Shown here piece after piece: positions 23,259 to 35,500 of a DNA stretch of 64,000 nt. How positions within the stretch are numbered: position 1 is the first letter of the stretch; every line of letters begins with the position of its first letter. This stretch comes from Planococcus citri. Lineage: Eukaryota > Arthropoda > Insecta > Hemiptera > Pseudococcidae. The stretch is from contig NC_088677.1 in NCBI RefSeq assembly GCF_950023065.1, forward strand, positions 75,665,469 through 75,729,468, written 5' to 3'. Under the pieces are notes generated by a model. It made no database searches and had not been told where the DNA came from. It saw only the letters and a list, made by a program, of their open reading frames with translations. Both the position numbers and the translations under genes were made by a program.

Positions 23259-26200
23259 ATGTTTTTAAAGGTTGGTGATTTTCAATTTTACATGTAGATT
23301 TTTCGTATTATTATTGTGATGTGTTTTTTTTTGTGGTGTTTTATGGATGGATTTTTTCCCATATGTGTGGTTTGTTTTGGGTTTTATTGTAATATTAATT
23401 TGATAGGGAGTTGTATTAACGGCGAATTGTGTATGCAACTTAATTAACGTGTGGTTTTATTTTGAACGAGTGCTGGTTTGAAAATTATATTTTGTCGAGG
23501 AATGATTTTTTCCAACCTAAACTCATGAAAATTTTATCCTTTTCTTTAAAGTTAGTTTGAATATATTTGCATTGAAAAAATGATTTCCACATTCTCATTT
23601 TTACTCATTTATCAAACATGCAATGATGATAAATTATTCGAAGGAATTTAAAATTAATTTTACACGTTTTTGTTCCAGCTTCTTTTAATTTTCAAAACGT
23701 ACTTATTTATGACTGTGAAAGAAAAATCTTGAAAAATTGTGCTCGGTGTTTCCATTTCTATGAACTTTTAGTTTTAATGTTCTTTTAAAACACAATTACT
23801 GATTCATTTTGATATTTTCAAAATTGTTTATTAGTCATTTTGACTATTCTATTACCAGCTGTTTTCAGCTGTAATGATTTTCAATTTGTATTATATACTT
23901 GGGGTAAATAACTTTCACAACTTCTCTCTATTTTCTAAATTTCTTCCAATTTTTCTAGAAAAAAAAAAATGTTGGTAGTTTTTCTCGTCTCTTTTGCGTG
24001 TGCGGTTTTTTACGTTTTAAAAATTATCAGATTTTTGAATTTGTAGGGTTTTGTAAAAATTTTCCCATTCTTTGTTCAATTTTTTTCAATGTCTATGATG
24101 TTTTTGAAAACTTTTTTTCCTTCTGTATATATCTTTTCGTTATTTTGTCACATTTAAATAAGTTTTTTAACACGTTGTGCAAAAAAAAACAAGAGAGATT
24201 GTGGAGCATAAAAGTTTTCCTCTTGTACCTTATCTGATTTTGATTTTTTCAAGTAGGCTTCATTTTTAAGGTAGTTCGAGCTTCGAGCAAAAGTTCAAGA
24301 GAATAATTTAAATCAATTTTTTGTGAGTAAAAAGTTGAGCTTTTTTTTAGTTTTTTTTTCACGTGATTTAAGTATTTTTTGAAAGATAAAATTATTCGGT
24401 TGTCTTGTCAGTTACTTTATTTTTGACTTCTCAAATTGATGATGGTGTTTTTGAACCTCTTTTGAACACACCAACAAATGCTTGGATTTTCCAGCGTTTA
24501 ATGTGCTGAATTTTATTTTAGTTGTTTTCATGACAGTTTTCTAAAAATTGGAAAATCCAGAAATCTGTTAGGTTAAAGGCTTTAAAAAAGGCGAAAAAAA
24601 TCATCTTCAATCGACTTTGGTGTATCAAAAATGGGACATTAAACCAAATTTCAACTTTTTACCTCAATTCTATCAAATTTTCATTTTTTCATAGAAAATG
24701 TATTGTTTGAATTTTTCAAAATATTATCAAAAATCAATGTGTGAAGTTCTTTAGAAAAAATTATTTTTTTTCTTTACCAATCTGGAGCTAAGCAAAAATC
24801 TAGACCGCTTTTTCCCGCTGTTTTACAAAAAAATTCTTAATTTTTACTTTTTTCCCTCAAAATTCTGTGACCCTTAAATTTTATTGCTCTCTGCGGTTGC
24901 TCAATTCGTGTCATTCTTGACTGAAAATAGCATTAAAAAATGTTAAATTAAAAGTATTTCAAATGAGAGTGAAGTTGGTCCCTGAGTTGTCGAAATTGGG
25001 GCTCTTGGATTCTTTTGTGAACATTTCGAACTTTTTCACCAACTAAATTACCTATCACATTTTGCCTCATTTTTCAGTAGTCTCGTTCTCTTATTGAAAT
25101 GAAAAAATCAATTTTCAACTTCAAAAATAGATTCGTGGGTCAAAAATCGATCACGACCGATTATCAAATCTTGAAAACAGATTCATGTGCGATTTTAAAC
25201 CGCATACAATCAATCATGTTCGCACTGAAAACATTTATTTTCGCCTCAAAAACAGTTCCGGATGAAAAATCGATCATGATTAATTATCGATTAATCGAAT
25301 GTCAGAAATCGATTCATTTGCGATTTTCGGTCCTGCATAATGAGTTACGTTTGAAATGAAAAAAATTAATTCCAGCTATGGAAATAAACTTTCGGGTCAA
25401 AAATCGATCGTGATCGAGAATCGAATAATCGAATCCCAAAAATCGATTATTTGTGAGTTTCGATTCAGTTATGACCAATCATGTTTTGAAATTTAAAAAA
25501 ATGAATTTCAGCTTTGAGACCAAATTCAGTGACAAAAATCGAATGTAGGTAATCATAATCAAAAATCGATTAATCGAATCCCAAAAATCGATTTATTGGC
25601 GATTCTCGATCCATATGATCGAAAATGTTTAAAATGAAAGCATTAATTTTAGCCTCTGAAATAAATCTACACTTCTGGGTAAAAAAATCGGTCATGATCG
25701 ATGATCGAATAATCGAATTCCAAAAATCGATTATTTGTGATTTTTGATCCAATTACATATGACCAACCATGTTTGAAATGTAAAAAAAAGTAAATTTCAA
25801 CTTTCACATTGCACTGCTGGTCAAAAATCGAATGTACTCAATAATCGAATAATCGAATCCCCAAAATCGATTTATTAACTATTCTCGATCTGATATGATC
25901 GAACATGTTCAAAATGAAAGCGTCAATTTTAGCCTCTATAATAAATCTACACTTCTGGGTAAAAAATCTATCATGATCGATAATCAAATAATCGAATTCC
26001 AAAAATCGATTATTTGCGATTTTCGATCCAATTATGACCAATTATGTTTGAAATGAAAAAAAAAAAAATCAGTTTAACTTTTACATCGCACTGCTGGTCA
26101 AAAATCGAATGTGATCAATAATCGATTAATCGAATCTCAGCAATCGATTTATTTGTGATTTTCCATCTCAAATGAACAAACATATTGTTCGAAATGGAAG

Positions 26201-28352
26201 AATCAAGTTTTGCTGCCAAAATCAACTTTTGAACCCAAAATTGATCATAATCAAAAATCGATTAATCGAACTTTGAAAATCGAATGATTTATCGAATGTG
26301 TTCAAAACTGTTGGTTGTTTTGTTTCGATTCATCTTGTACAAAAATTACCTTTTTTTCATAGGGCAATGTTTTGAAAATCGATTTTTCATTTTCGATTTT
26401 TGTTAATGAGTGTTCGATTTTTTTCAAGGCAGTTTTGGCTTTTGTGAGAAAAAAATGTACCAAAAAAATCAGTATCTCCAATTGATTAATATTTGATTTA
26501 CAATTTGGTCACTGCAACTGTCTTTTCATTCTTGAAAACATCACATAAAACCCAAAACAACTCACCTCTTTTTACGTACCTTCCCCGAACATCCACCCTC
26601 TAAACCAATTTTCTGCCTCAGATTACCTCATTGGCCGTCCTCTTCGCGGTGCTGGTCACAGCCGAACCGCCGATCTCAGGTTACGGAAGTCAACGTGGTA
26701 GCAACGGTGGATCAGGAGGCTACGGTGGAGGTAACTCATACTCAGGTTCCGGTTCCGGTTCCAGTAACGGAGGTGGCGGATATGGCGGCAGTAGTTCACC
26801 ATTCGGTAGCCGAGGAGGTTCCGGTGGTTATGGCTCGTCGGGCCAGGGTGCCGGAGGTTATGGTGGCTCAGGTCAAACCGGAGCTTTAGCTAGTCCTTAC
26901 GATTCGTCAAGCTCGTCTGGATCTCAACCTTCGTACGGAGGTCGATCATCTCTCAGCAGCTTGGCCAGCAAATACAACGGATTATCCGGACGTAACGGTT
27001 ACAGCGCCGGTAATGGTAGAGGATCTGCTACTAGATACACTGCTCAGTCCGGTTCTTCCAACGGTTACGGTGGTTCTGGTTCTGGATCTGGATCTGGAGG
27101 TTACGGTGGCTCGGGATCTGGTAGCAATGGATATTCAGCTGGTGGATTCGGATCTCAATCCAGTGGTTTGGGTGCTGGTAGCAACGGAGGCTACGGAAGT
27201 GGAAGTGGAAGCGATGGTGGATACGGTGGTCAAGGCAGCAATGGAGGTTATGGAAATGGTGGATCAAACGGTGGTTATGGTAACGGAGGTGGCAATGGAT
27301 ACGGAGGTAGCGGTTCCGGAAATGGAAATGGATATGGTAACGGAGGAGAAGATCCTTTATCTGTGAGTATAGACCTTGATTTGAATTTATAGAGATAAGA
27401 TTGTGTGAGGTTCTAATTTCCAAGTCGTTGTTTTCATATCAGGAACCAGCCAATTACGAATTCTCTTACGAAGTTGATGTACCCGAATACAACTTGGAAT
27501 TCGGACACAGAGAAAGTCGTCAAGGAGATGAAGCCAACGGATTATACCACGTTTTACTGCCCGATGGAAGAACTCAAATTGTAGAATACGAAGCCGACCA
27601 AGACGGTTATAAACCAAAGATCTCGTACCAAGAAAGTAACACTAATGGAAACGGAGGTGCCAATGGTCAAGGAGGTTTTGGAAACGGTGCCGGAGCCGGT
27701 TACGGAGGTGCTAGTGGAGCTGGATCTGCTGGAGGTTATGGTAATGGAGGAGCTGCTGGTTATAGCGGTGGTTTCGGAGGACCTGGAGGAGCTGGTGGTT
27801 ACGGTGGTCAAAATGGCGGTGCTGGATATTCCGGAGGTAAAAATAACGATTCCACTTTAAATCTACCTAGTTGAACATTTCACAATGAAATTTGTTATGT
27901 ATCAATCGATGTGTTCCCCAATTACAGGTCCATCAGCTGGTGGATTCGGCAGTGGATCCAACGGAGGTTACAGTGGCAGCAACGGAGGCGCTGGAGGCTT
28001 CGGTGGCAGTTCTGGTTACAGTGGTAGTCAAAATGGTAACGGATATTCCAGACAAGGAGGTTCCTCCTTCGGTGGAAACGGTAACGGTAACGGTTACGGA
28101 GCTTCAGCCCATAGTGGCGAAAGCTCTTACGGCGGTTCTAGTGGATCAGGCGGCTCGGCTGGTTACAGTGGTAGCTTAGGAGGTGCTGCAGGTTATGCTA
28201 GTTTCCGTAACTCTCAACAATCCGGATCTTCGTCCAGTTATGGTCAAAATGGAGCTGCCGGATACGCAGCTTTCCGTAATAGTCAATTAGGAGATTCGGC
28301 CGGTTACTCGAGAAACGGTGGAAGCGAATCGGAGTCTGGTGGATCTTATTGA
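23259..28352 (+). CDS. Pro-resilin-like cuticle protein (RR-2 chitin-binding)
   Basis: Four exons: 23259-23270 (MFLK), 26622-27362, 27443-27836 and 27928-28352, total 1572 nt, 523 aa. All junctions are GT..AG and phases agree. A first exon of four codons that splits the signal peptide (MFLK|ITSLAVLFAVLVTA) is typical of insect cuticle genes. Residues about 19-251 are Gly/Ser/Tyr-rich, with GYGG and GSGSG repeats. Residues 252-314 form the Rebers-Riddiford domain, with YEFSYEV, FGHRESRQGD, YHVLLPDGR and VEYEADQDGY as in pro-resilins. Residues 315-523 are a second GYGG/GYSG elastic region ending with two AGYA(S/A)FRNSQ repeats. The order elastic repeat, chitin-binding domain, elastic repeat is that of Drosophila resilin, a secreted rubber-like cuticle protein cross-linked through tyrosines. 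Another Gly-rich RR-2 cuticle protein is the alternative. Confidence 0.9.
23271..26621 (+). other. Intron 1 of the pro-resilin-like gene
   Basis: The donor GTTGGT after MFLK and the acceptor TTTTCTGCCTCAG bound a 3.35-kb intron. The first 1.8 kb is AT-rich without recognised features. The 3' half holds the satellite array listed separately. Confidence 0.8.
25120..26300. repeat. ~140-bp AATCGATTAATCGAAT satellite, about nine units
   Basis: Units begin with words like gatcgataatcgaataatcgaat followed by ccaaaaatcgattatttg, cgattttcgatcc, aaatgaaa and cttctgggtcaaaaa. Successive cores fall near 25155, 25285, 25425, 25565, 25703, 25843, 25981, 26117 and 26255. The array lies wholly inside intron 1 of the pro-resilin-like gene. 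Confidence 0.75.
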
Positions 28353-28495
28353 AAGATCAACTGAAGTGTGTGTTTTGCTCAATTCTCCACTAGCTACAGT
28401 GTGTTTACCATATCGACTGCGATCTTATTATTTATTACGTTATTTATTTATTTTTTTTTGTACCAGTACAAAGTAACAAAGCATTTGTTATCGAT

Positions 28496-28501
28496 AATAA
28501 A
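28496..28501 (+). terminator. poly(A) signal AATAAA
   Basis: AATAAA 144 bp after the stop codon of the pro-resilin-like gene. Confidence 0.6.
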
Positions 28502-30043
28502 AATATTTTGAAAAAATTCATTTTGAACGGTTTGATAATGGGAAATTCTTGCCTGGGAAGAATCGATGCGATGATTTAGTTTACATCTGTGTGATTTGTA
28601 TTGCATATTATGTGAGGAATGAAGGAATTGAGTTGAACGTGTTCGTGTTTGTGATTGATGAACTGGTTGTTTCCGAATGGTGAAAGGCAGTCGTGTGTTT
28701 GAATTATTCGGTCGAGTTTGTTGTTTTTTCTCAGTAATTTTCAACAACATATTTGATGCCTTCGTAATTCTGAGTATGCAACTTCTTTTCCACTTGTTTA
28801 GAGCTGGTATCGCTGGTGTTGGGATAGGTCAGTATCAGTTAGCAAAGTGATTGCTTCCGGCGGTATAGCGTTATTTTAAGTACACTAGGTATTCATCATC
28901 AATTCATCATTTTTTATTTAAGAAAGTATTATTATTACGAATTTACCACTTGAATCGGCCGAGAAAAGAGTTTATCAATGTATTTATACTCGTGTTCATT
29001 ACCTATGAAAATCACCAACACACATTGTTAAAAATGAGAAACTGAAAAAACAGATTTAGGAGCGAGCTTGGGCATTGATTCAGATTTTAATTTTTGCTTT
29101 CATTTTGTGTGTTGATCCCAAATTGAGTTTGGGAGAGGAGAAGGAGGAGGTAGAATTCCAAAGTAGAGAAAATTATGATTTGGGTGTCTAAATGTAGATT
29201 TTTTGAGTCACTCGTTGTGCTACTGATAATTTTTTTTTTCACTTTCGCTTGACTTAAATTCAGGCCCAAATGTTACGAAAAGGCGACTAAATTTTAGATT
29301 TTGAAAAATTATTTTTTTGAGTATCCCAAGTTGGAGTTTTTGTATGCGTTTCCTTCAAATTTTGGATTTTCCCTTTTTTTTCGACCCTTAAATATGTATT
29401 GTGTCCAGCAAAGCGGAAGTTAATTTCAAAATTTTAGGAAATTGTCCACTTGAATATTAACAGACTTTTGGAGTAGCTGATTTAAAATTTTGAGTGCTTA
29501 TATATTCTTCAATTTTAGTCCAAAATGGGCCCAAAATTCAAGTTTTTTTTAGGAGGCGGGATGTGTTTGTAATTGCAGTCAAATTTCAGAATTTCAGGAA
29601 ATTAAAATATGGGTACTTGGACCTACATCGGAATGCAGATATTTGGAGTCGTTGAAGTGATTCTTGATATTATTGTCATGTCGATTTTTTTCCTGAATCC
29701 CGATCCCAAATTAAGTGGGCCTACGTCCAAAAGAGGAGGGGGTCAAGTTTCAGGATTTGTAACTACATATGAACTTCTGAATACTTTAAATTTAATTTCA
29801 GAAGAAATCAACAATTAGGTGCTTCAATAAACTTGAAAATTTCTTTTGTTGGATCATTTTTAACTACTTTTCACATTTTTTCAACTTTGAATAAAATTTC
29901 AAACTTTTCCTCCTTTTGACAATTTTTTTCATGTTTAAAATCATTTTTGTGTAAGTAATTTTTTCTCGTATTTTTTCACATTTTTATTATATTTTTATTT
30001 AGGTTCAAGTGATTTTAAATGTTTTTTGAACCCGTTGAAGAAG

Positions 30044-30074
<31 letters not shown>

Positions 30075-30600
30075 CATCAATTCTTTAATTATTTGCAGAC
30101 GAAAAAAAAAGGAAAAAACTTTGAAATTCTGAGAAAAAACAAAATATCTAGATAACAAAGAATTTTAAATTTTCCAAATTTGATTGAAAAAAGCACGACT
30201 TTTCAGTTCTGCTGAAAAACGAGAACTTTCCATAGAAAATTGTTTCGATTTTCGAATGTTTCAATAGAAATGCAAAAAATGGGGAGGGGTCCGGTAAAAA
30301 TAGGTCCATTTTCGCTCAAAGAGAATAAGATGAAATATTCCAAAGTTTAATTGATGAATTAAAAAAAAAAATACAAGTTTTTACTGCTTTATTGCCAAAC
30401 AAATAATGCATTTTACTCACAATTTTGGCAAAAATTATGTTTCAATGAGAGAAAGACAGGAGAGTCAAAACTTATCCAAGTCTGCGCAATTTTTCTAATT
30501 TTAAAGAAGACGTGAAAAATTAAAGAGAAAACTTCAAAATTTGGAAAGAAAAGAAAAGAAACAAAAAATTCAATGTTTTGAAAAAAAATGAATACGCCAA
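28502..30600. other. AT-rich intergenic, no gene seen
   Basis: Long A and T runs (for example a T run ending in an A run near 30045-30075). A plus frame at 29609-29818 has no start context, splice site or recognisable family. Confidence 0.4.
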
Positions 30601-32440
30601 AATAATGTTTACAGTTTCAACTTGGGAAATGGGGACAATGGGGTTCTTTTAAGACCAAGAATTGACCTCCGAAGTTTCAAAGGGTCATAGTTGAAAATGA
30701 CAGAAAAGTCATTTTTTTGGAGGGGCATAATATGACCCCAAATGAACGAAAAGGGTTCAAAATCATACCATAGGTTAGTACCTCTACCTTCATTGTGATC
30801 AACATTTCCAAATTTCAGCTTTCTAGGTCATTCTCATTCCATTTAAGGTGGGAAAAACCACATTTGACCCCTATTTTTGACCCCCTCACCACTAAAATTG
30901 ATCTAGGGGGTCCTAATTTTCAGCATACAATGGGAGGGTGTTCCATGCGTACTTATTGCAGGTTTCAACCTTCCAACCCTATTTGACTTTTCTCTGGGGT
31001 CAAAAACGTGGATTTTTGGTCTATTTTACGTGTTTTTTGACATTTTTAGGAACGCCTACAGCCCCTCCAATTTGACATACAGAGTTCAAATTTTCACAGA
31101 ATAATGGGAGGATGTACCCAAATTGCCTTTTGCCGGTTTCAACCTTCCAACCACATTTGACCCGTTTCAGGATCAAGACAGGTTTGTTACCATATTTTTC
31201 GAAGAAGGAAGAAGAGAGTTGGGTGAAGCCCGAGAGGGTGCAGGGGGACTCCCCCCCGAATATATAAGAAGGAAACGGTGGAAGGAGAGAGTTGGGCGAA
31301 GCCCAAGGATCAGGCAAAGCACAGGAGCGTAGCGAGAGTGCAAGTAGTTGAAGCGAAGCGCAGAACATGAAAAAAAAAACATTTATAGGAGGTAATTGGT
31401 TGAAGCCCAAGGGGGTGTAGGGGGACTGTGTCTCTTTAGGATGGGCAGTGGTTTTGAAATATGTTTTTTTTTTTTATCATATCTGACGCAGCTTTAATCA
31501 ATGGACAATCTTGAACGAAGAGACGTTTCCATCATTTAGGTAAATTGGGTCTGAAACTGTAGTTATAGGTATCATAAAAGAATATAGTTTTTCGAAGACT
31601 TGCCATTGATTCTGATTTTGAAACTCGTTTCATCTCTTGAACAAACTTTTTTTTTTTTTGAAGATTCGCTCATTCTGATTTTGAAGTCAGTTTTTCATTA
31701 AAATTAGAATTGAGCTCCCCTCCTTAGAACCTCAAAAAGTAGCTCGGAGCCTATATTTTTGAAAAATGAAATATAGGTAGGTAGTTAGGTACCTAAGAGA
31801 ATGTAGGTGTTCGGAGATGTTGTTGATAATGATTCCGAAATAAGTCTGACTCCAAAATCAGAAATTAATGATGAAAGGTGAGTTCCATTAGGGAAAATAT
31901 ACAGCCCATGATTTCGAAAAATATGTGCAATGAATTATGATTTTTAGATCAATCAAATTCTACAATCAGAATTAGTGTTCTTGAAAACTCGAATTTTGGA
32001 AATCAGCCTCCTCGAAAACGTATAATTCGCCTGAAAGTGATAAACTACTTTTCTCATTACTCGAAATGCTTTTTTCAAGATTTTAGGCCCTCGAGTACTT
32101 TTTGAGGCTTGAGGTTTGGAGGCCCAATTTTTTATGTAGGGTTGAAATTGATCTCAGAAGCACAAGAAGCATCCTCGGAGTCTCGAAACTCAATCATCAT
32201 ATTTTTGAAATTTTGGACCCCGATGAGCCAGCTAGATAGAGGACTATTCTGGCACTTTCTTAGAAGGGGGTGTAGGGGGGATTTAATGCCAAAAGATGCC
32301 TCCTACAGGCACCTCGCATTACCTACATACTTACTTATACTTGTTGGAACTTGAGAGACTTGGAAAATAACAAATAAAATACGACTTGTGGAAACTATTT
32401 TTATGAAAAATATTGCGAGTACATTATTTACATTTAGAAC
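30600..32440. repeat. Mosaic of old dispersed repeats
   Basis: Phrases such as tgacccctatttttgaccccct and gaagcccaagg recur. At 31230-31360 short GAAGC-rich units (gttgggcgaagcccaagg, gttgaagcgaagcgcag) form a small minisatellite. The segment starting gtgtctctttaggatgggcagtggttttgaaat (31425) has a diverged copy at about 39629. No coding frame is supported. Confidence 0.4.
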
Positions 32441-32467
32441 TTTCAACTACATAGGTACTTGAATAAT

Positions 32468-32473
32468 TTTATT
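32468..32473 (-). terminator. Conserved poly(A) signal of dsRNase-like A
   Basis: AATAAA on the minus strand inside the phrase ggtccaaataaaattattcaag, which recurs in the 3' UTR of copy B (55713-55735). Conservation between the paralogs marks it as the likely real signal. A nearer AATAAA lies at 32567-32562. Confidence 0.6.
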
Positions 32474-32592
32474 TGGACCATTTAATAATCTTAAACTGCT
32501 TTGGCGATGCCTATTTCGCTTGTTTTTTTTTCACCATTTTTACAATGTTTCGATTAATTTTTTTATTGGTAATTACTTCTACATGCTCTTGA

Positions 32593-35500
32593 TTAAAAGA
32601 AGTTATCGAGGTTTAGTGGCCTTTCTATCAAGAGCTTAAAATTAAATAATTTTAGAACCTCTGACGTGGTAGTATTGCAACAATAAACGTACTCGAAAAC
32701 CTCGTCAGAAATGCCTTCGTCATCATCTTGTTTTTTTTCATACCATTTCTTTACATCACAGGCCATTTGAGTTTCGCATGCTTTAATTTTTGGAGCAGCG
32801 TCTGGCGTGTTATGCAAAACTATCAACGCTGCTGCCTTATTTGCTTTCTCGTAAAGTAACTTATACCATATAGTACTGGAAAATTGACTATTAACTTGGA
32901 TTGTTGTTTCATACTTGTCTTTTGAATCAATCGCCTTGGTGTAAATAGTTAATTTCTGACCACTTGTGTCCATTTGTTGGGCGATTTTTTTAATCGCTTG
33001 ATTAACAGTGATCATCAATTTTTTTAGGTTGTCCCATAGAGGAGCTACATTGATGAAATGATTTACAGCATTTCTCCATACTCTCAGTGCCACGTGTTCT
33101 CTCGGTACTATGAAATTTTCGATCATTTTGAAAGATTCCTAGTAGCGCCATGTTAAAAGATCAGAGTTTAATATAATTTTATTTTTATTCAAGAAAAGAA
33201 TTACTTTTTTAAACTCCTACCTCATTTTGTGCGTGAAATTTCTGCTTCAAATTGATGAAAGTATTCGCTTCAAATAGTATAGGATCAGTACTGATTTCTG
33301 TATCTCCTCCTGATTCGCGCTGTAATTTTTCTTCGTCATCGGTAAACATTTTAGGGGTCATGATATCGTGTTTCGTCCAAATGGTTTTTCCATTCGTTGT
33401 ATCGACGCAGAGATCATAAATTTTATGGAATTGAGGGAATACATTGCGACCTGATGCATTGAGATCCAAAGCTTTTTGAAATCTTGCGACCAAATCTGGT
33501 TGATCTGGGTTTTTTTGAAAATCTCTCATCAGCTTCCAAGTCCCGCAAGCCTACGCATAGTAAATAATTACGTACATAATAAAGTTACCTAATCATTATT
33601 ACAACAACTTCAGAAAATAATGGTACATTTTTTCTATTTGATAAACAACAATAAAATTATTTTTGCGATTTTACTCAAAACATTTGCTGAATAAGTTTCA
33701 CCGTCATAGGTACTTCTTGGAATGTTTTAGGGTTGATGTGGCTAGCTGAAGAATCAAATGCATACCTATAGATACGTATTCTCTAAATCTGAAATTTGTT
33801 GTCAAATTTCACTGTAAAAAAAGGCAAAATGTCGTGACTGGGATAAACAGTGAAAAAAGTACCTACTGATAAAAACAGGTACCTATTTAAATTTTTTTTA
33901 GGTAGGTCTAGGTACCTACTGCTGACCACAGTAGGTTTTGACTGATCGATACAGTATAATATGTACTTCATTTTTGACTGATTAATTCAATAAATAATTC
34001 ACATTTGACTGATAAGCAGTAAATTATTTACTGAAAATTCAGTCAAAAACTAACTGCTTTTTAGGAAGGCAAAATGTCGTCAGATCCTACTGTTGAGCAG
34101 TGAAATTAGATTGTTTCTTTAGAGTGACAAGCAGTATTCATTCGCTGAAATAGTAGGACGATTTAAAGTTGAAGAATTGTCCTTGAAATAGGTAGCTTTT
34201 TTGAATTTTTAAAATTTTTTTAAATTTGCTATAAGCCCAAGAATGAACTTCAACTTTTGAAATTTCGGTTGCAGGGATTCTCTGTTTTGAACCATAGCTT
34301 GGATTCGTTCAAATCGAAGAGGAGAAGGTTTTCTTGTTAGAACAAAAGGTAAATCAGGTTTATACGATGGATCACGATTCCACTCTTACAAAATGCGTTT
34401 TGGACTCTCAGGAGCCCATTTTCATTGGTCTTTTTGAATCAAACCACATCGGTGTTGGTAGCTGCGTGAATATAATTAGATAAGTGGGTAATTCTCAGAA
34501 AAAGGGTCGATTTTGATGTGCATAATTTTGAAAAACGAAAATCATTTTTTTGGAAAATTTCAAGTGGGAATCATTTGTATATGTGTCCCAGATCCCTTTT
34601 CTAGTGTTGGCCTCAATTCAATCCCCCCCACTGTGGACCCCGGCCCCCCCTAAAACGGCGATAATTAGAATTCGACCCTCATCGATGTGTAATATGTCGA
34701 TTGACATGTTTTCAAGGTCGTAGAATTCGAATCTGGAGTTATTTTTTTTGTAGAGGTGGAGGGTGAGGCGTGGGGAGGGGGAAAATGTCAAATTTTGCTT
34801 ATATTATCGTGTAATATGTCGATTTATGTTTTTCAGGCCGCAGAGTTCGAATCTGGACTTATTTTTTTGGTAGGGGTAGAGGTGAAGTGTGGGGAGGGAG
34901 AAAATGTAAAATTTTGCTTGTATTATCGTGTAATATGCCGACTAGCGCGATAAAAGTACAGCTGTCTGAAATTTGGCCAAGTCGAAGGACAAATGGGCGC
35001 TGGACAAGTCGAAGGACAATCTCAACGTTTTTTCGTTTCTAGCCTTACCTACTGGACATTATTCGATTTTTAACACGTAATAAATGTGTACTTATCATGT
35101 AGAATAACTTCCCGTGCTCAATTATTGGTTTTGGCGGGTTCATTGGCGTAAATGAAAACACCAAGCCGAAGGACACAGATTTTGCGAAATATCAAAACTT
35201 CACAGATAAGTACGATCAGAACGAGCTGTAATGTAGTTTTTAAAAAGAACGGTGCTGGGTAACATTTCTATGAGAACAGTGAACCAGTGCAGCCACTCAC
35301 CAGAAAAAAATGTTGGATTGGGAAGCTACCAAAAATAATTGAAAATTGCTCGAAAATTTGCGCAAAAAGTGTGTGACAGTTTTCAAATGTGAATTGTGAG
35401 CTTTCTATAGACTTATTGCAATTGCAATTTGCACAATAAGAGACCTTCATGTTCTATGATAATGAGAATGTTTCAATTTTTCCAAAAAAAATGAAGTTCA

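Noticed and set aside
26695..27811. Overlapping frames on both strands across the pro-resilin exons
   Set aside because: Shadows of a Gly-codon-rich repeat; only the frame with signal peptide and RR-2 domain makes sense.
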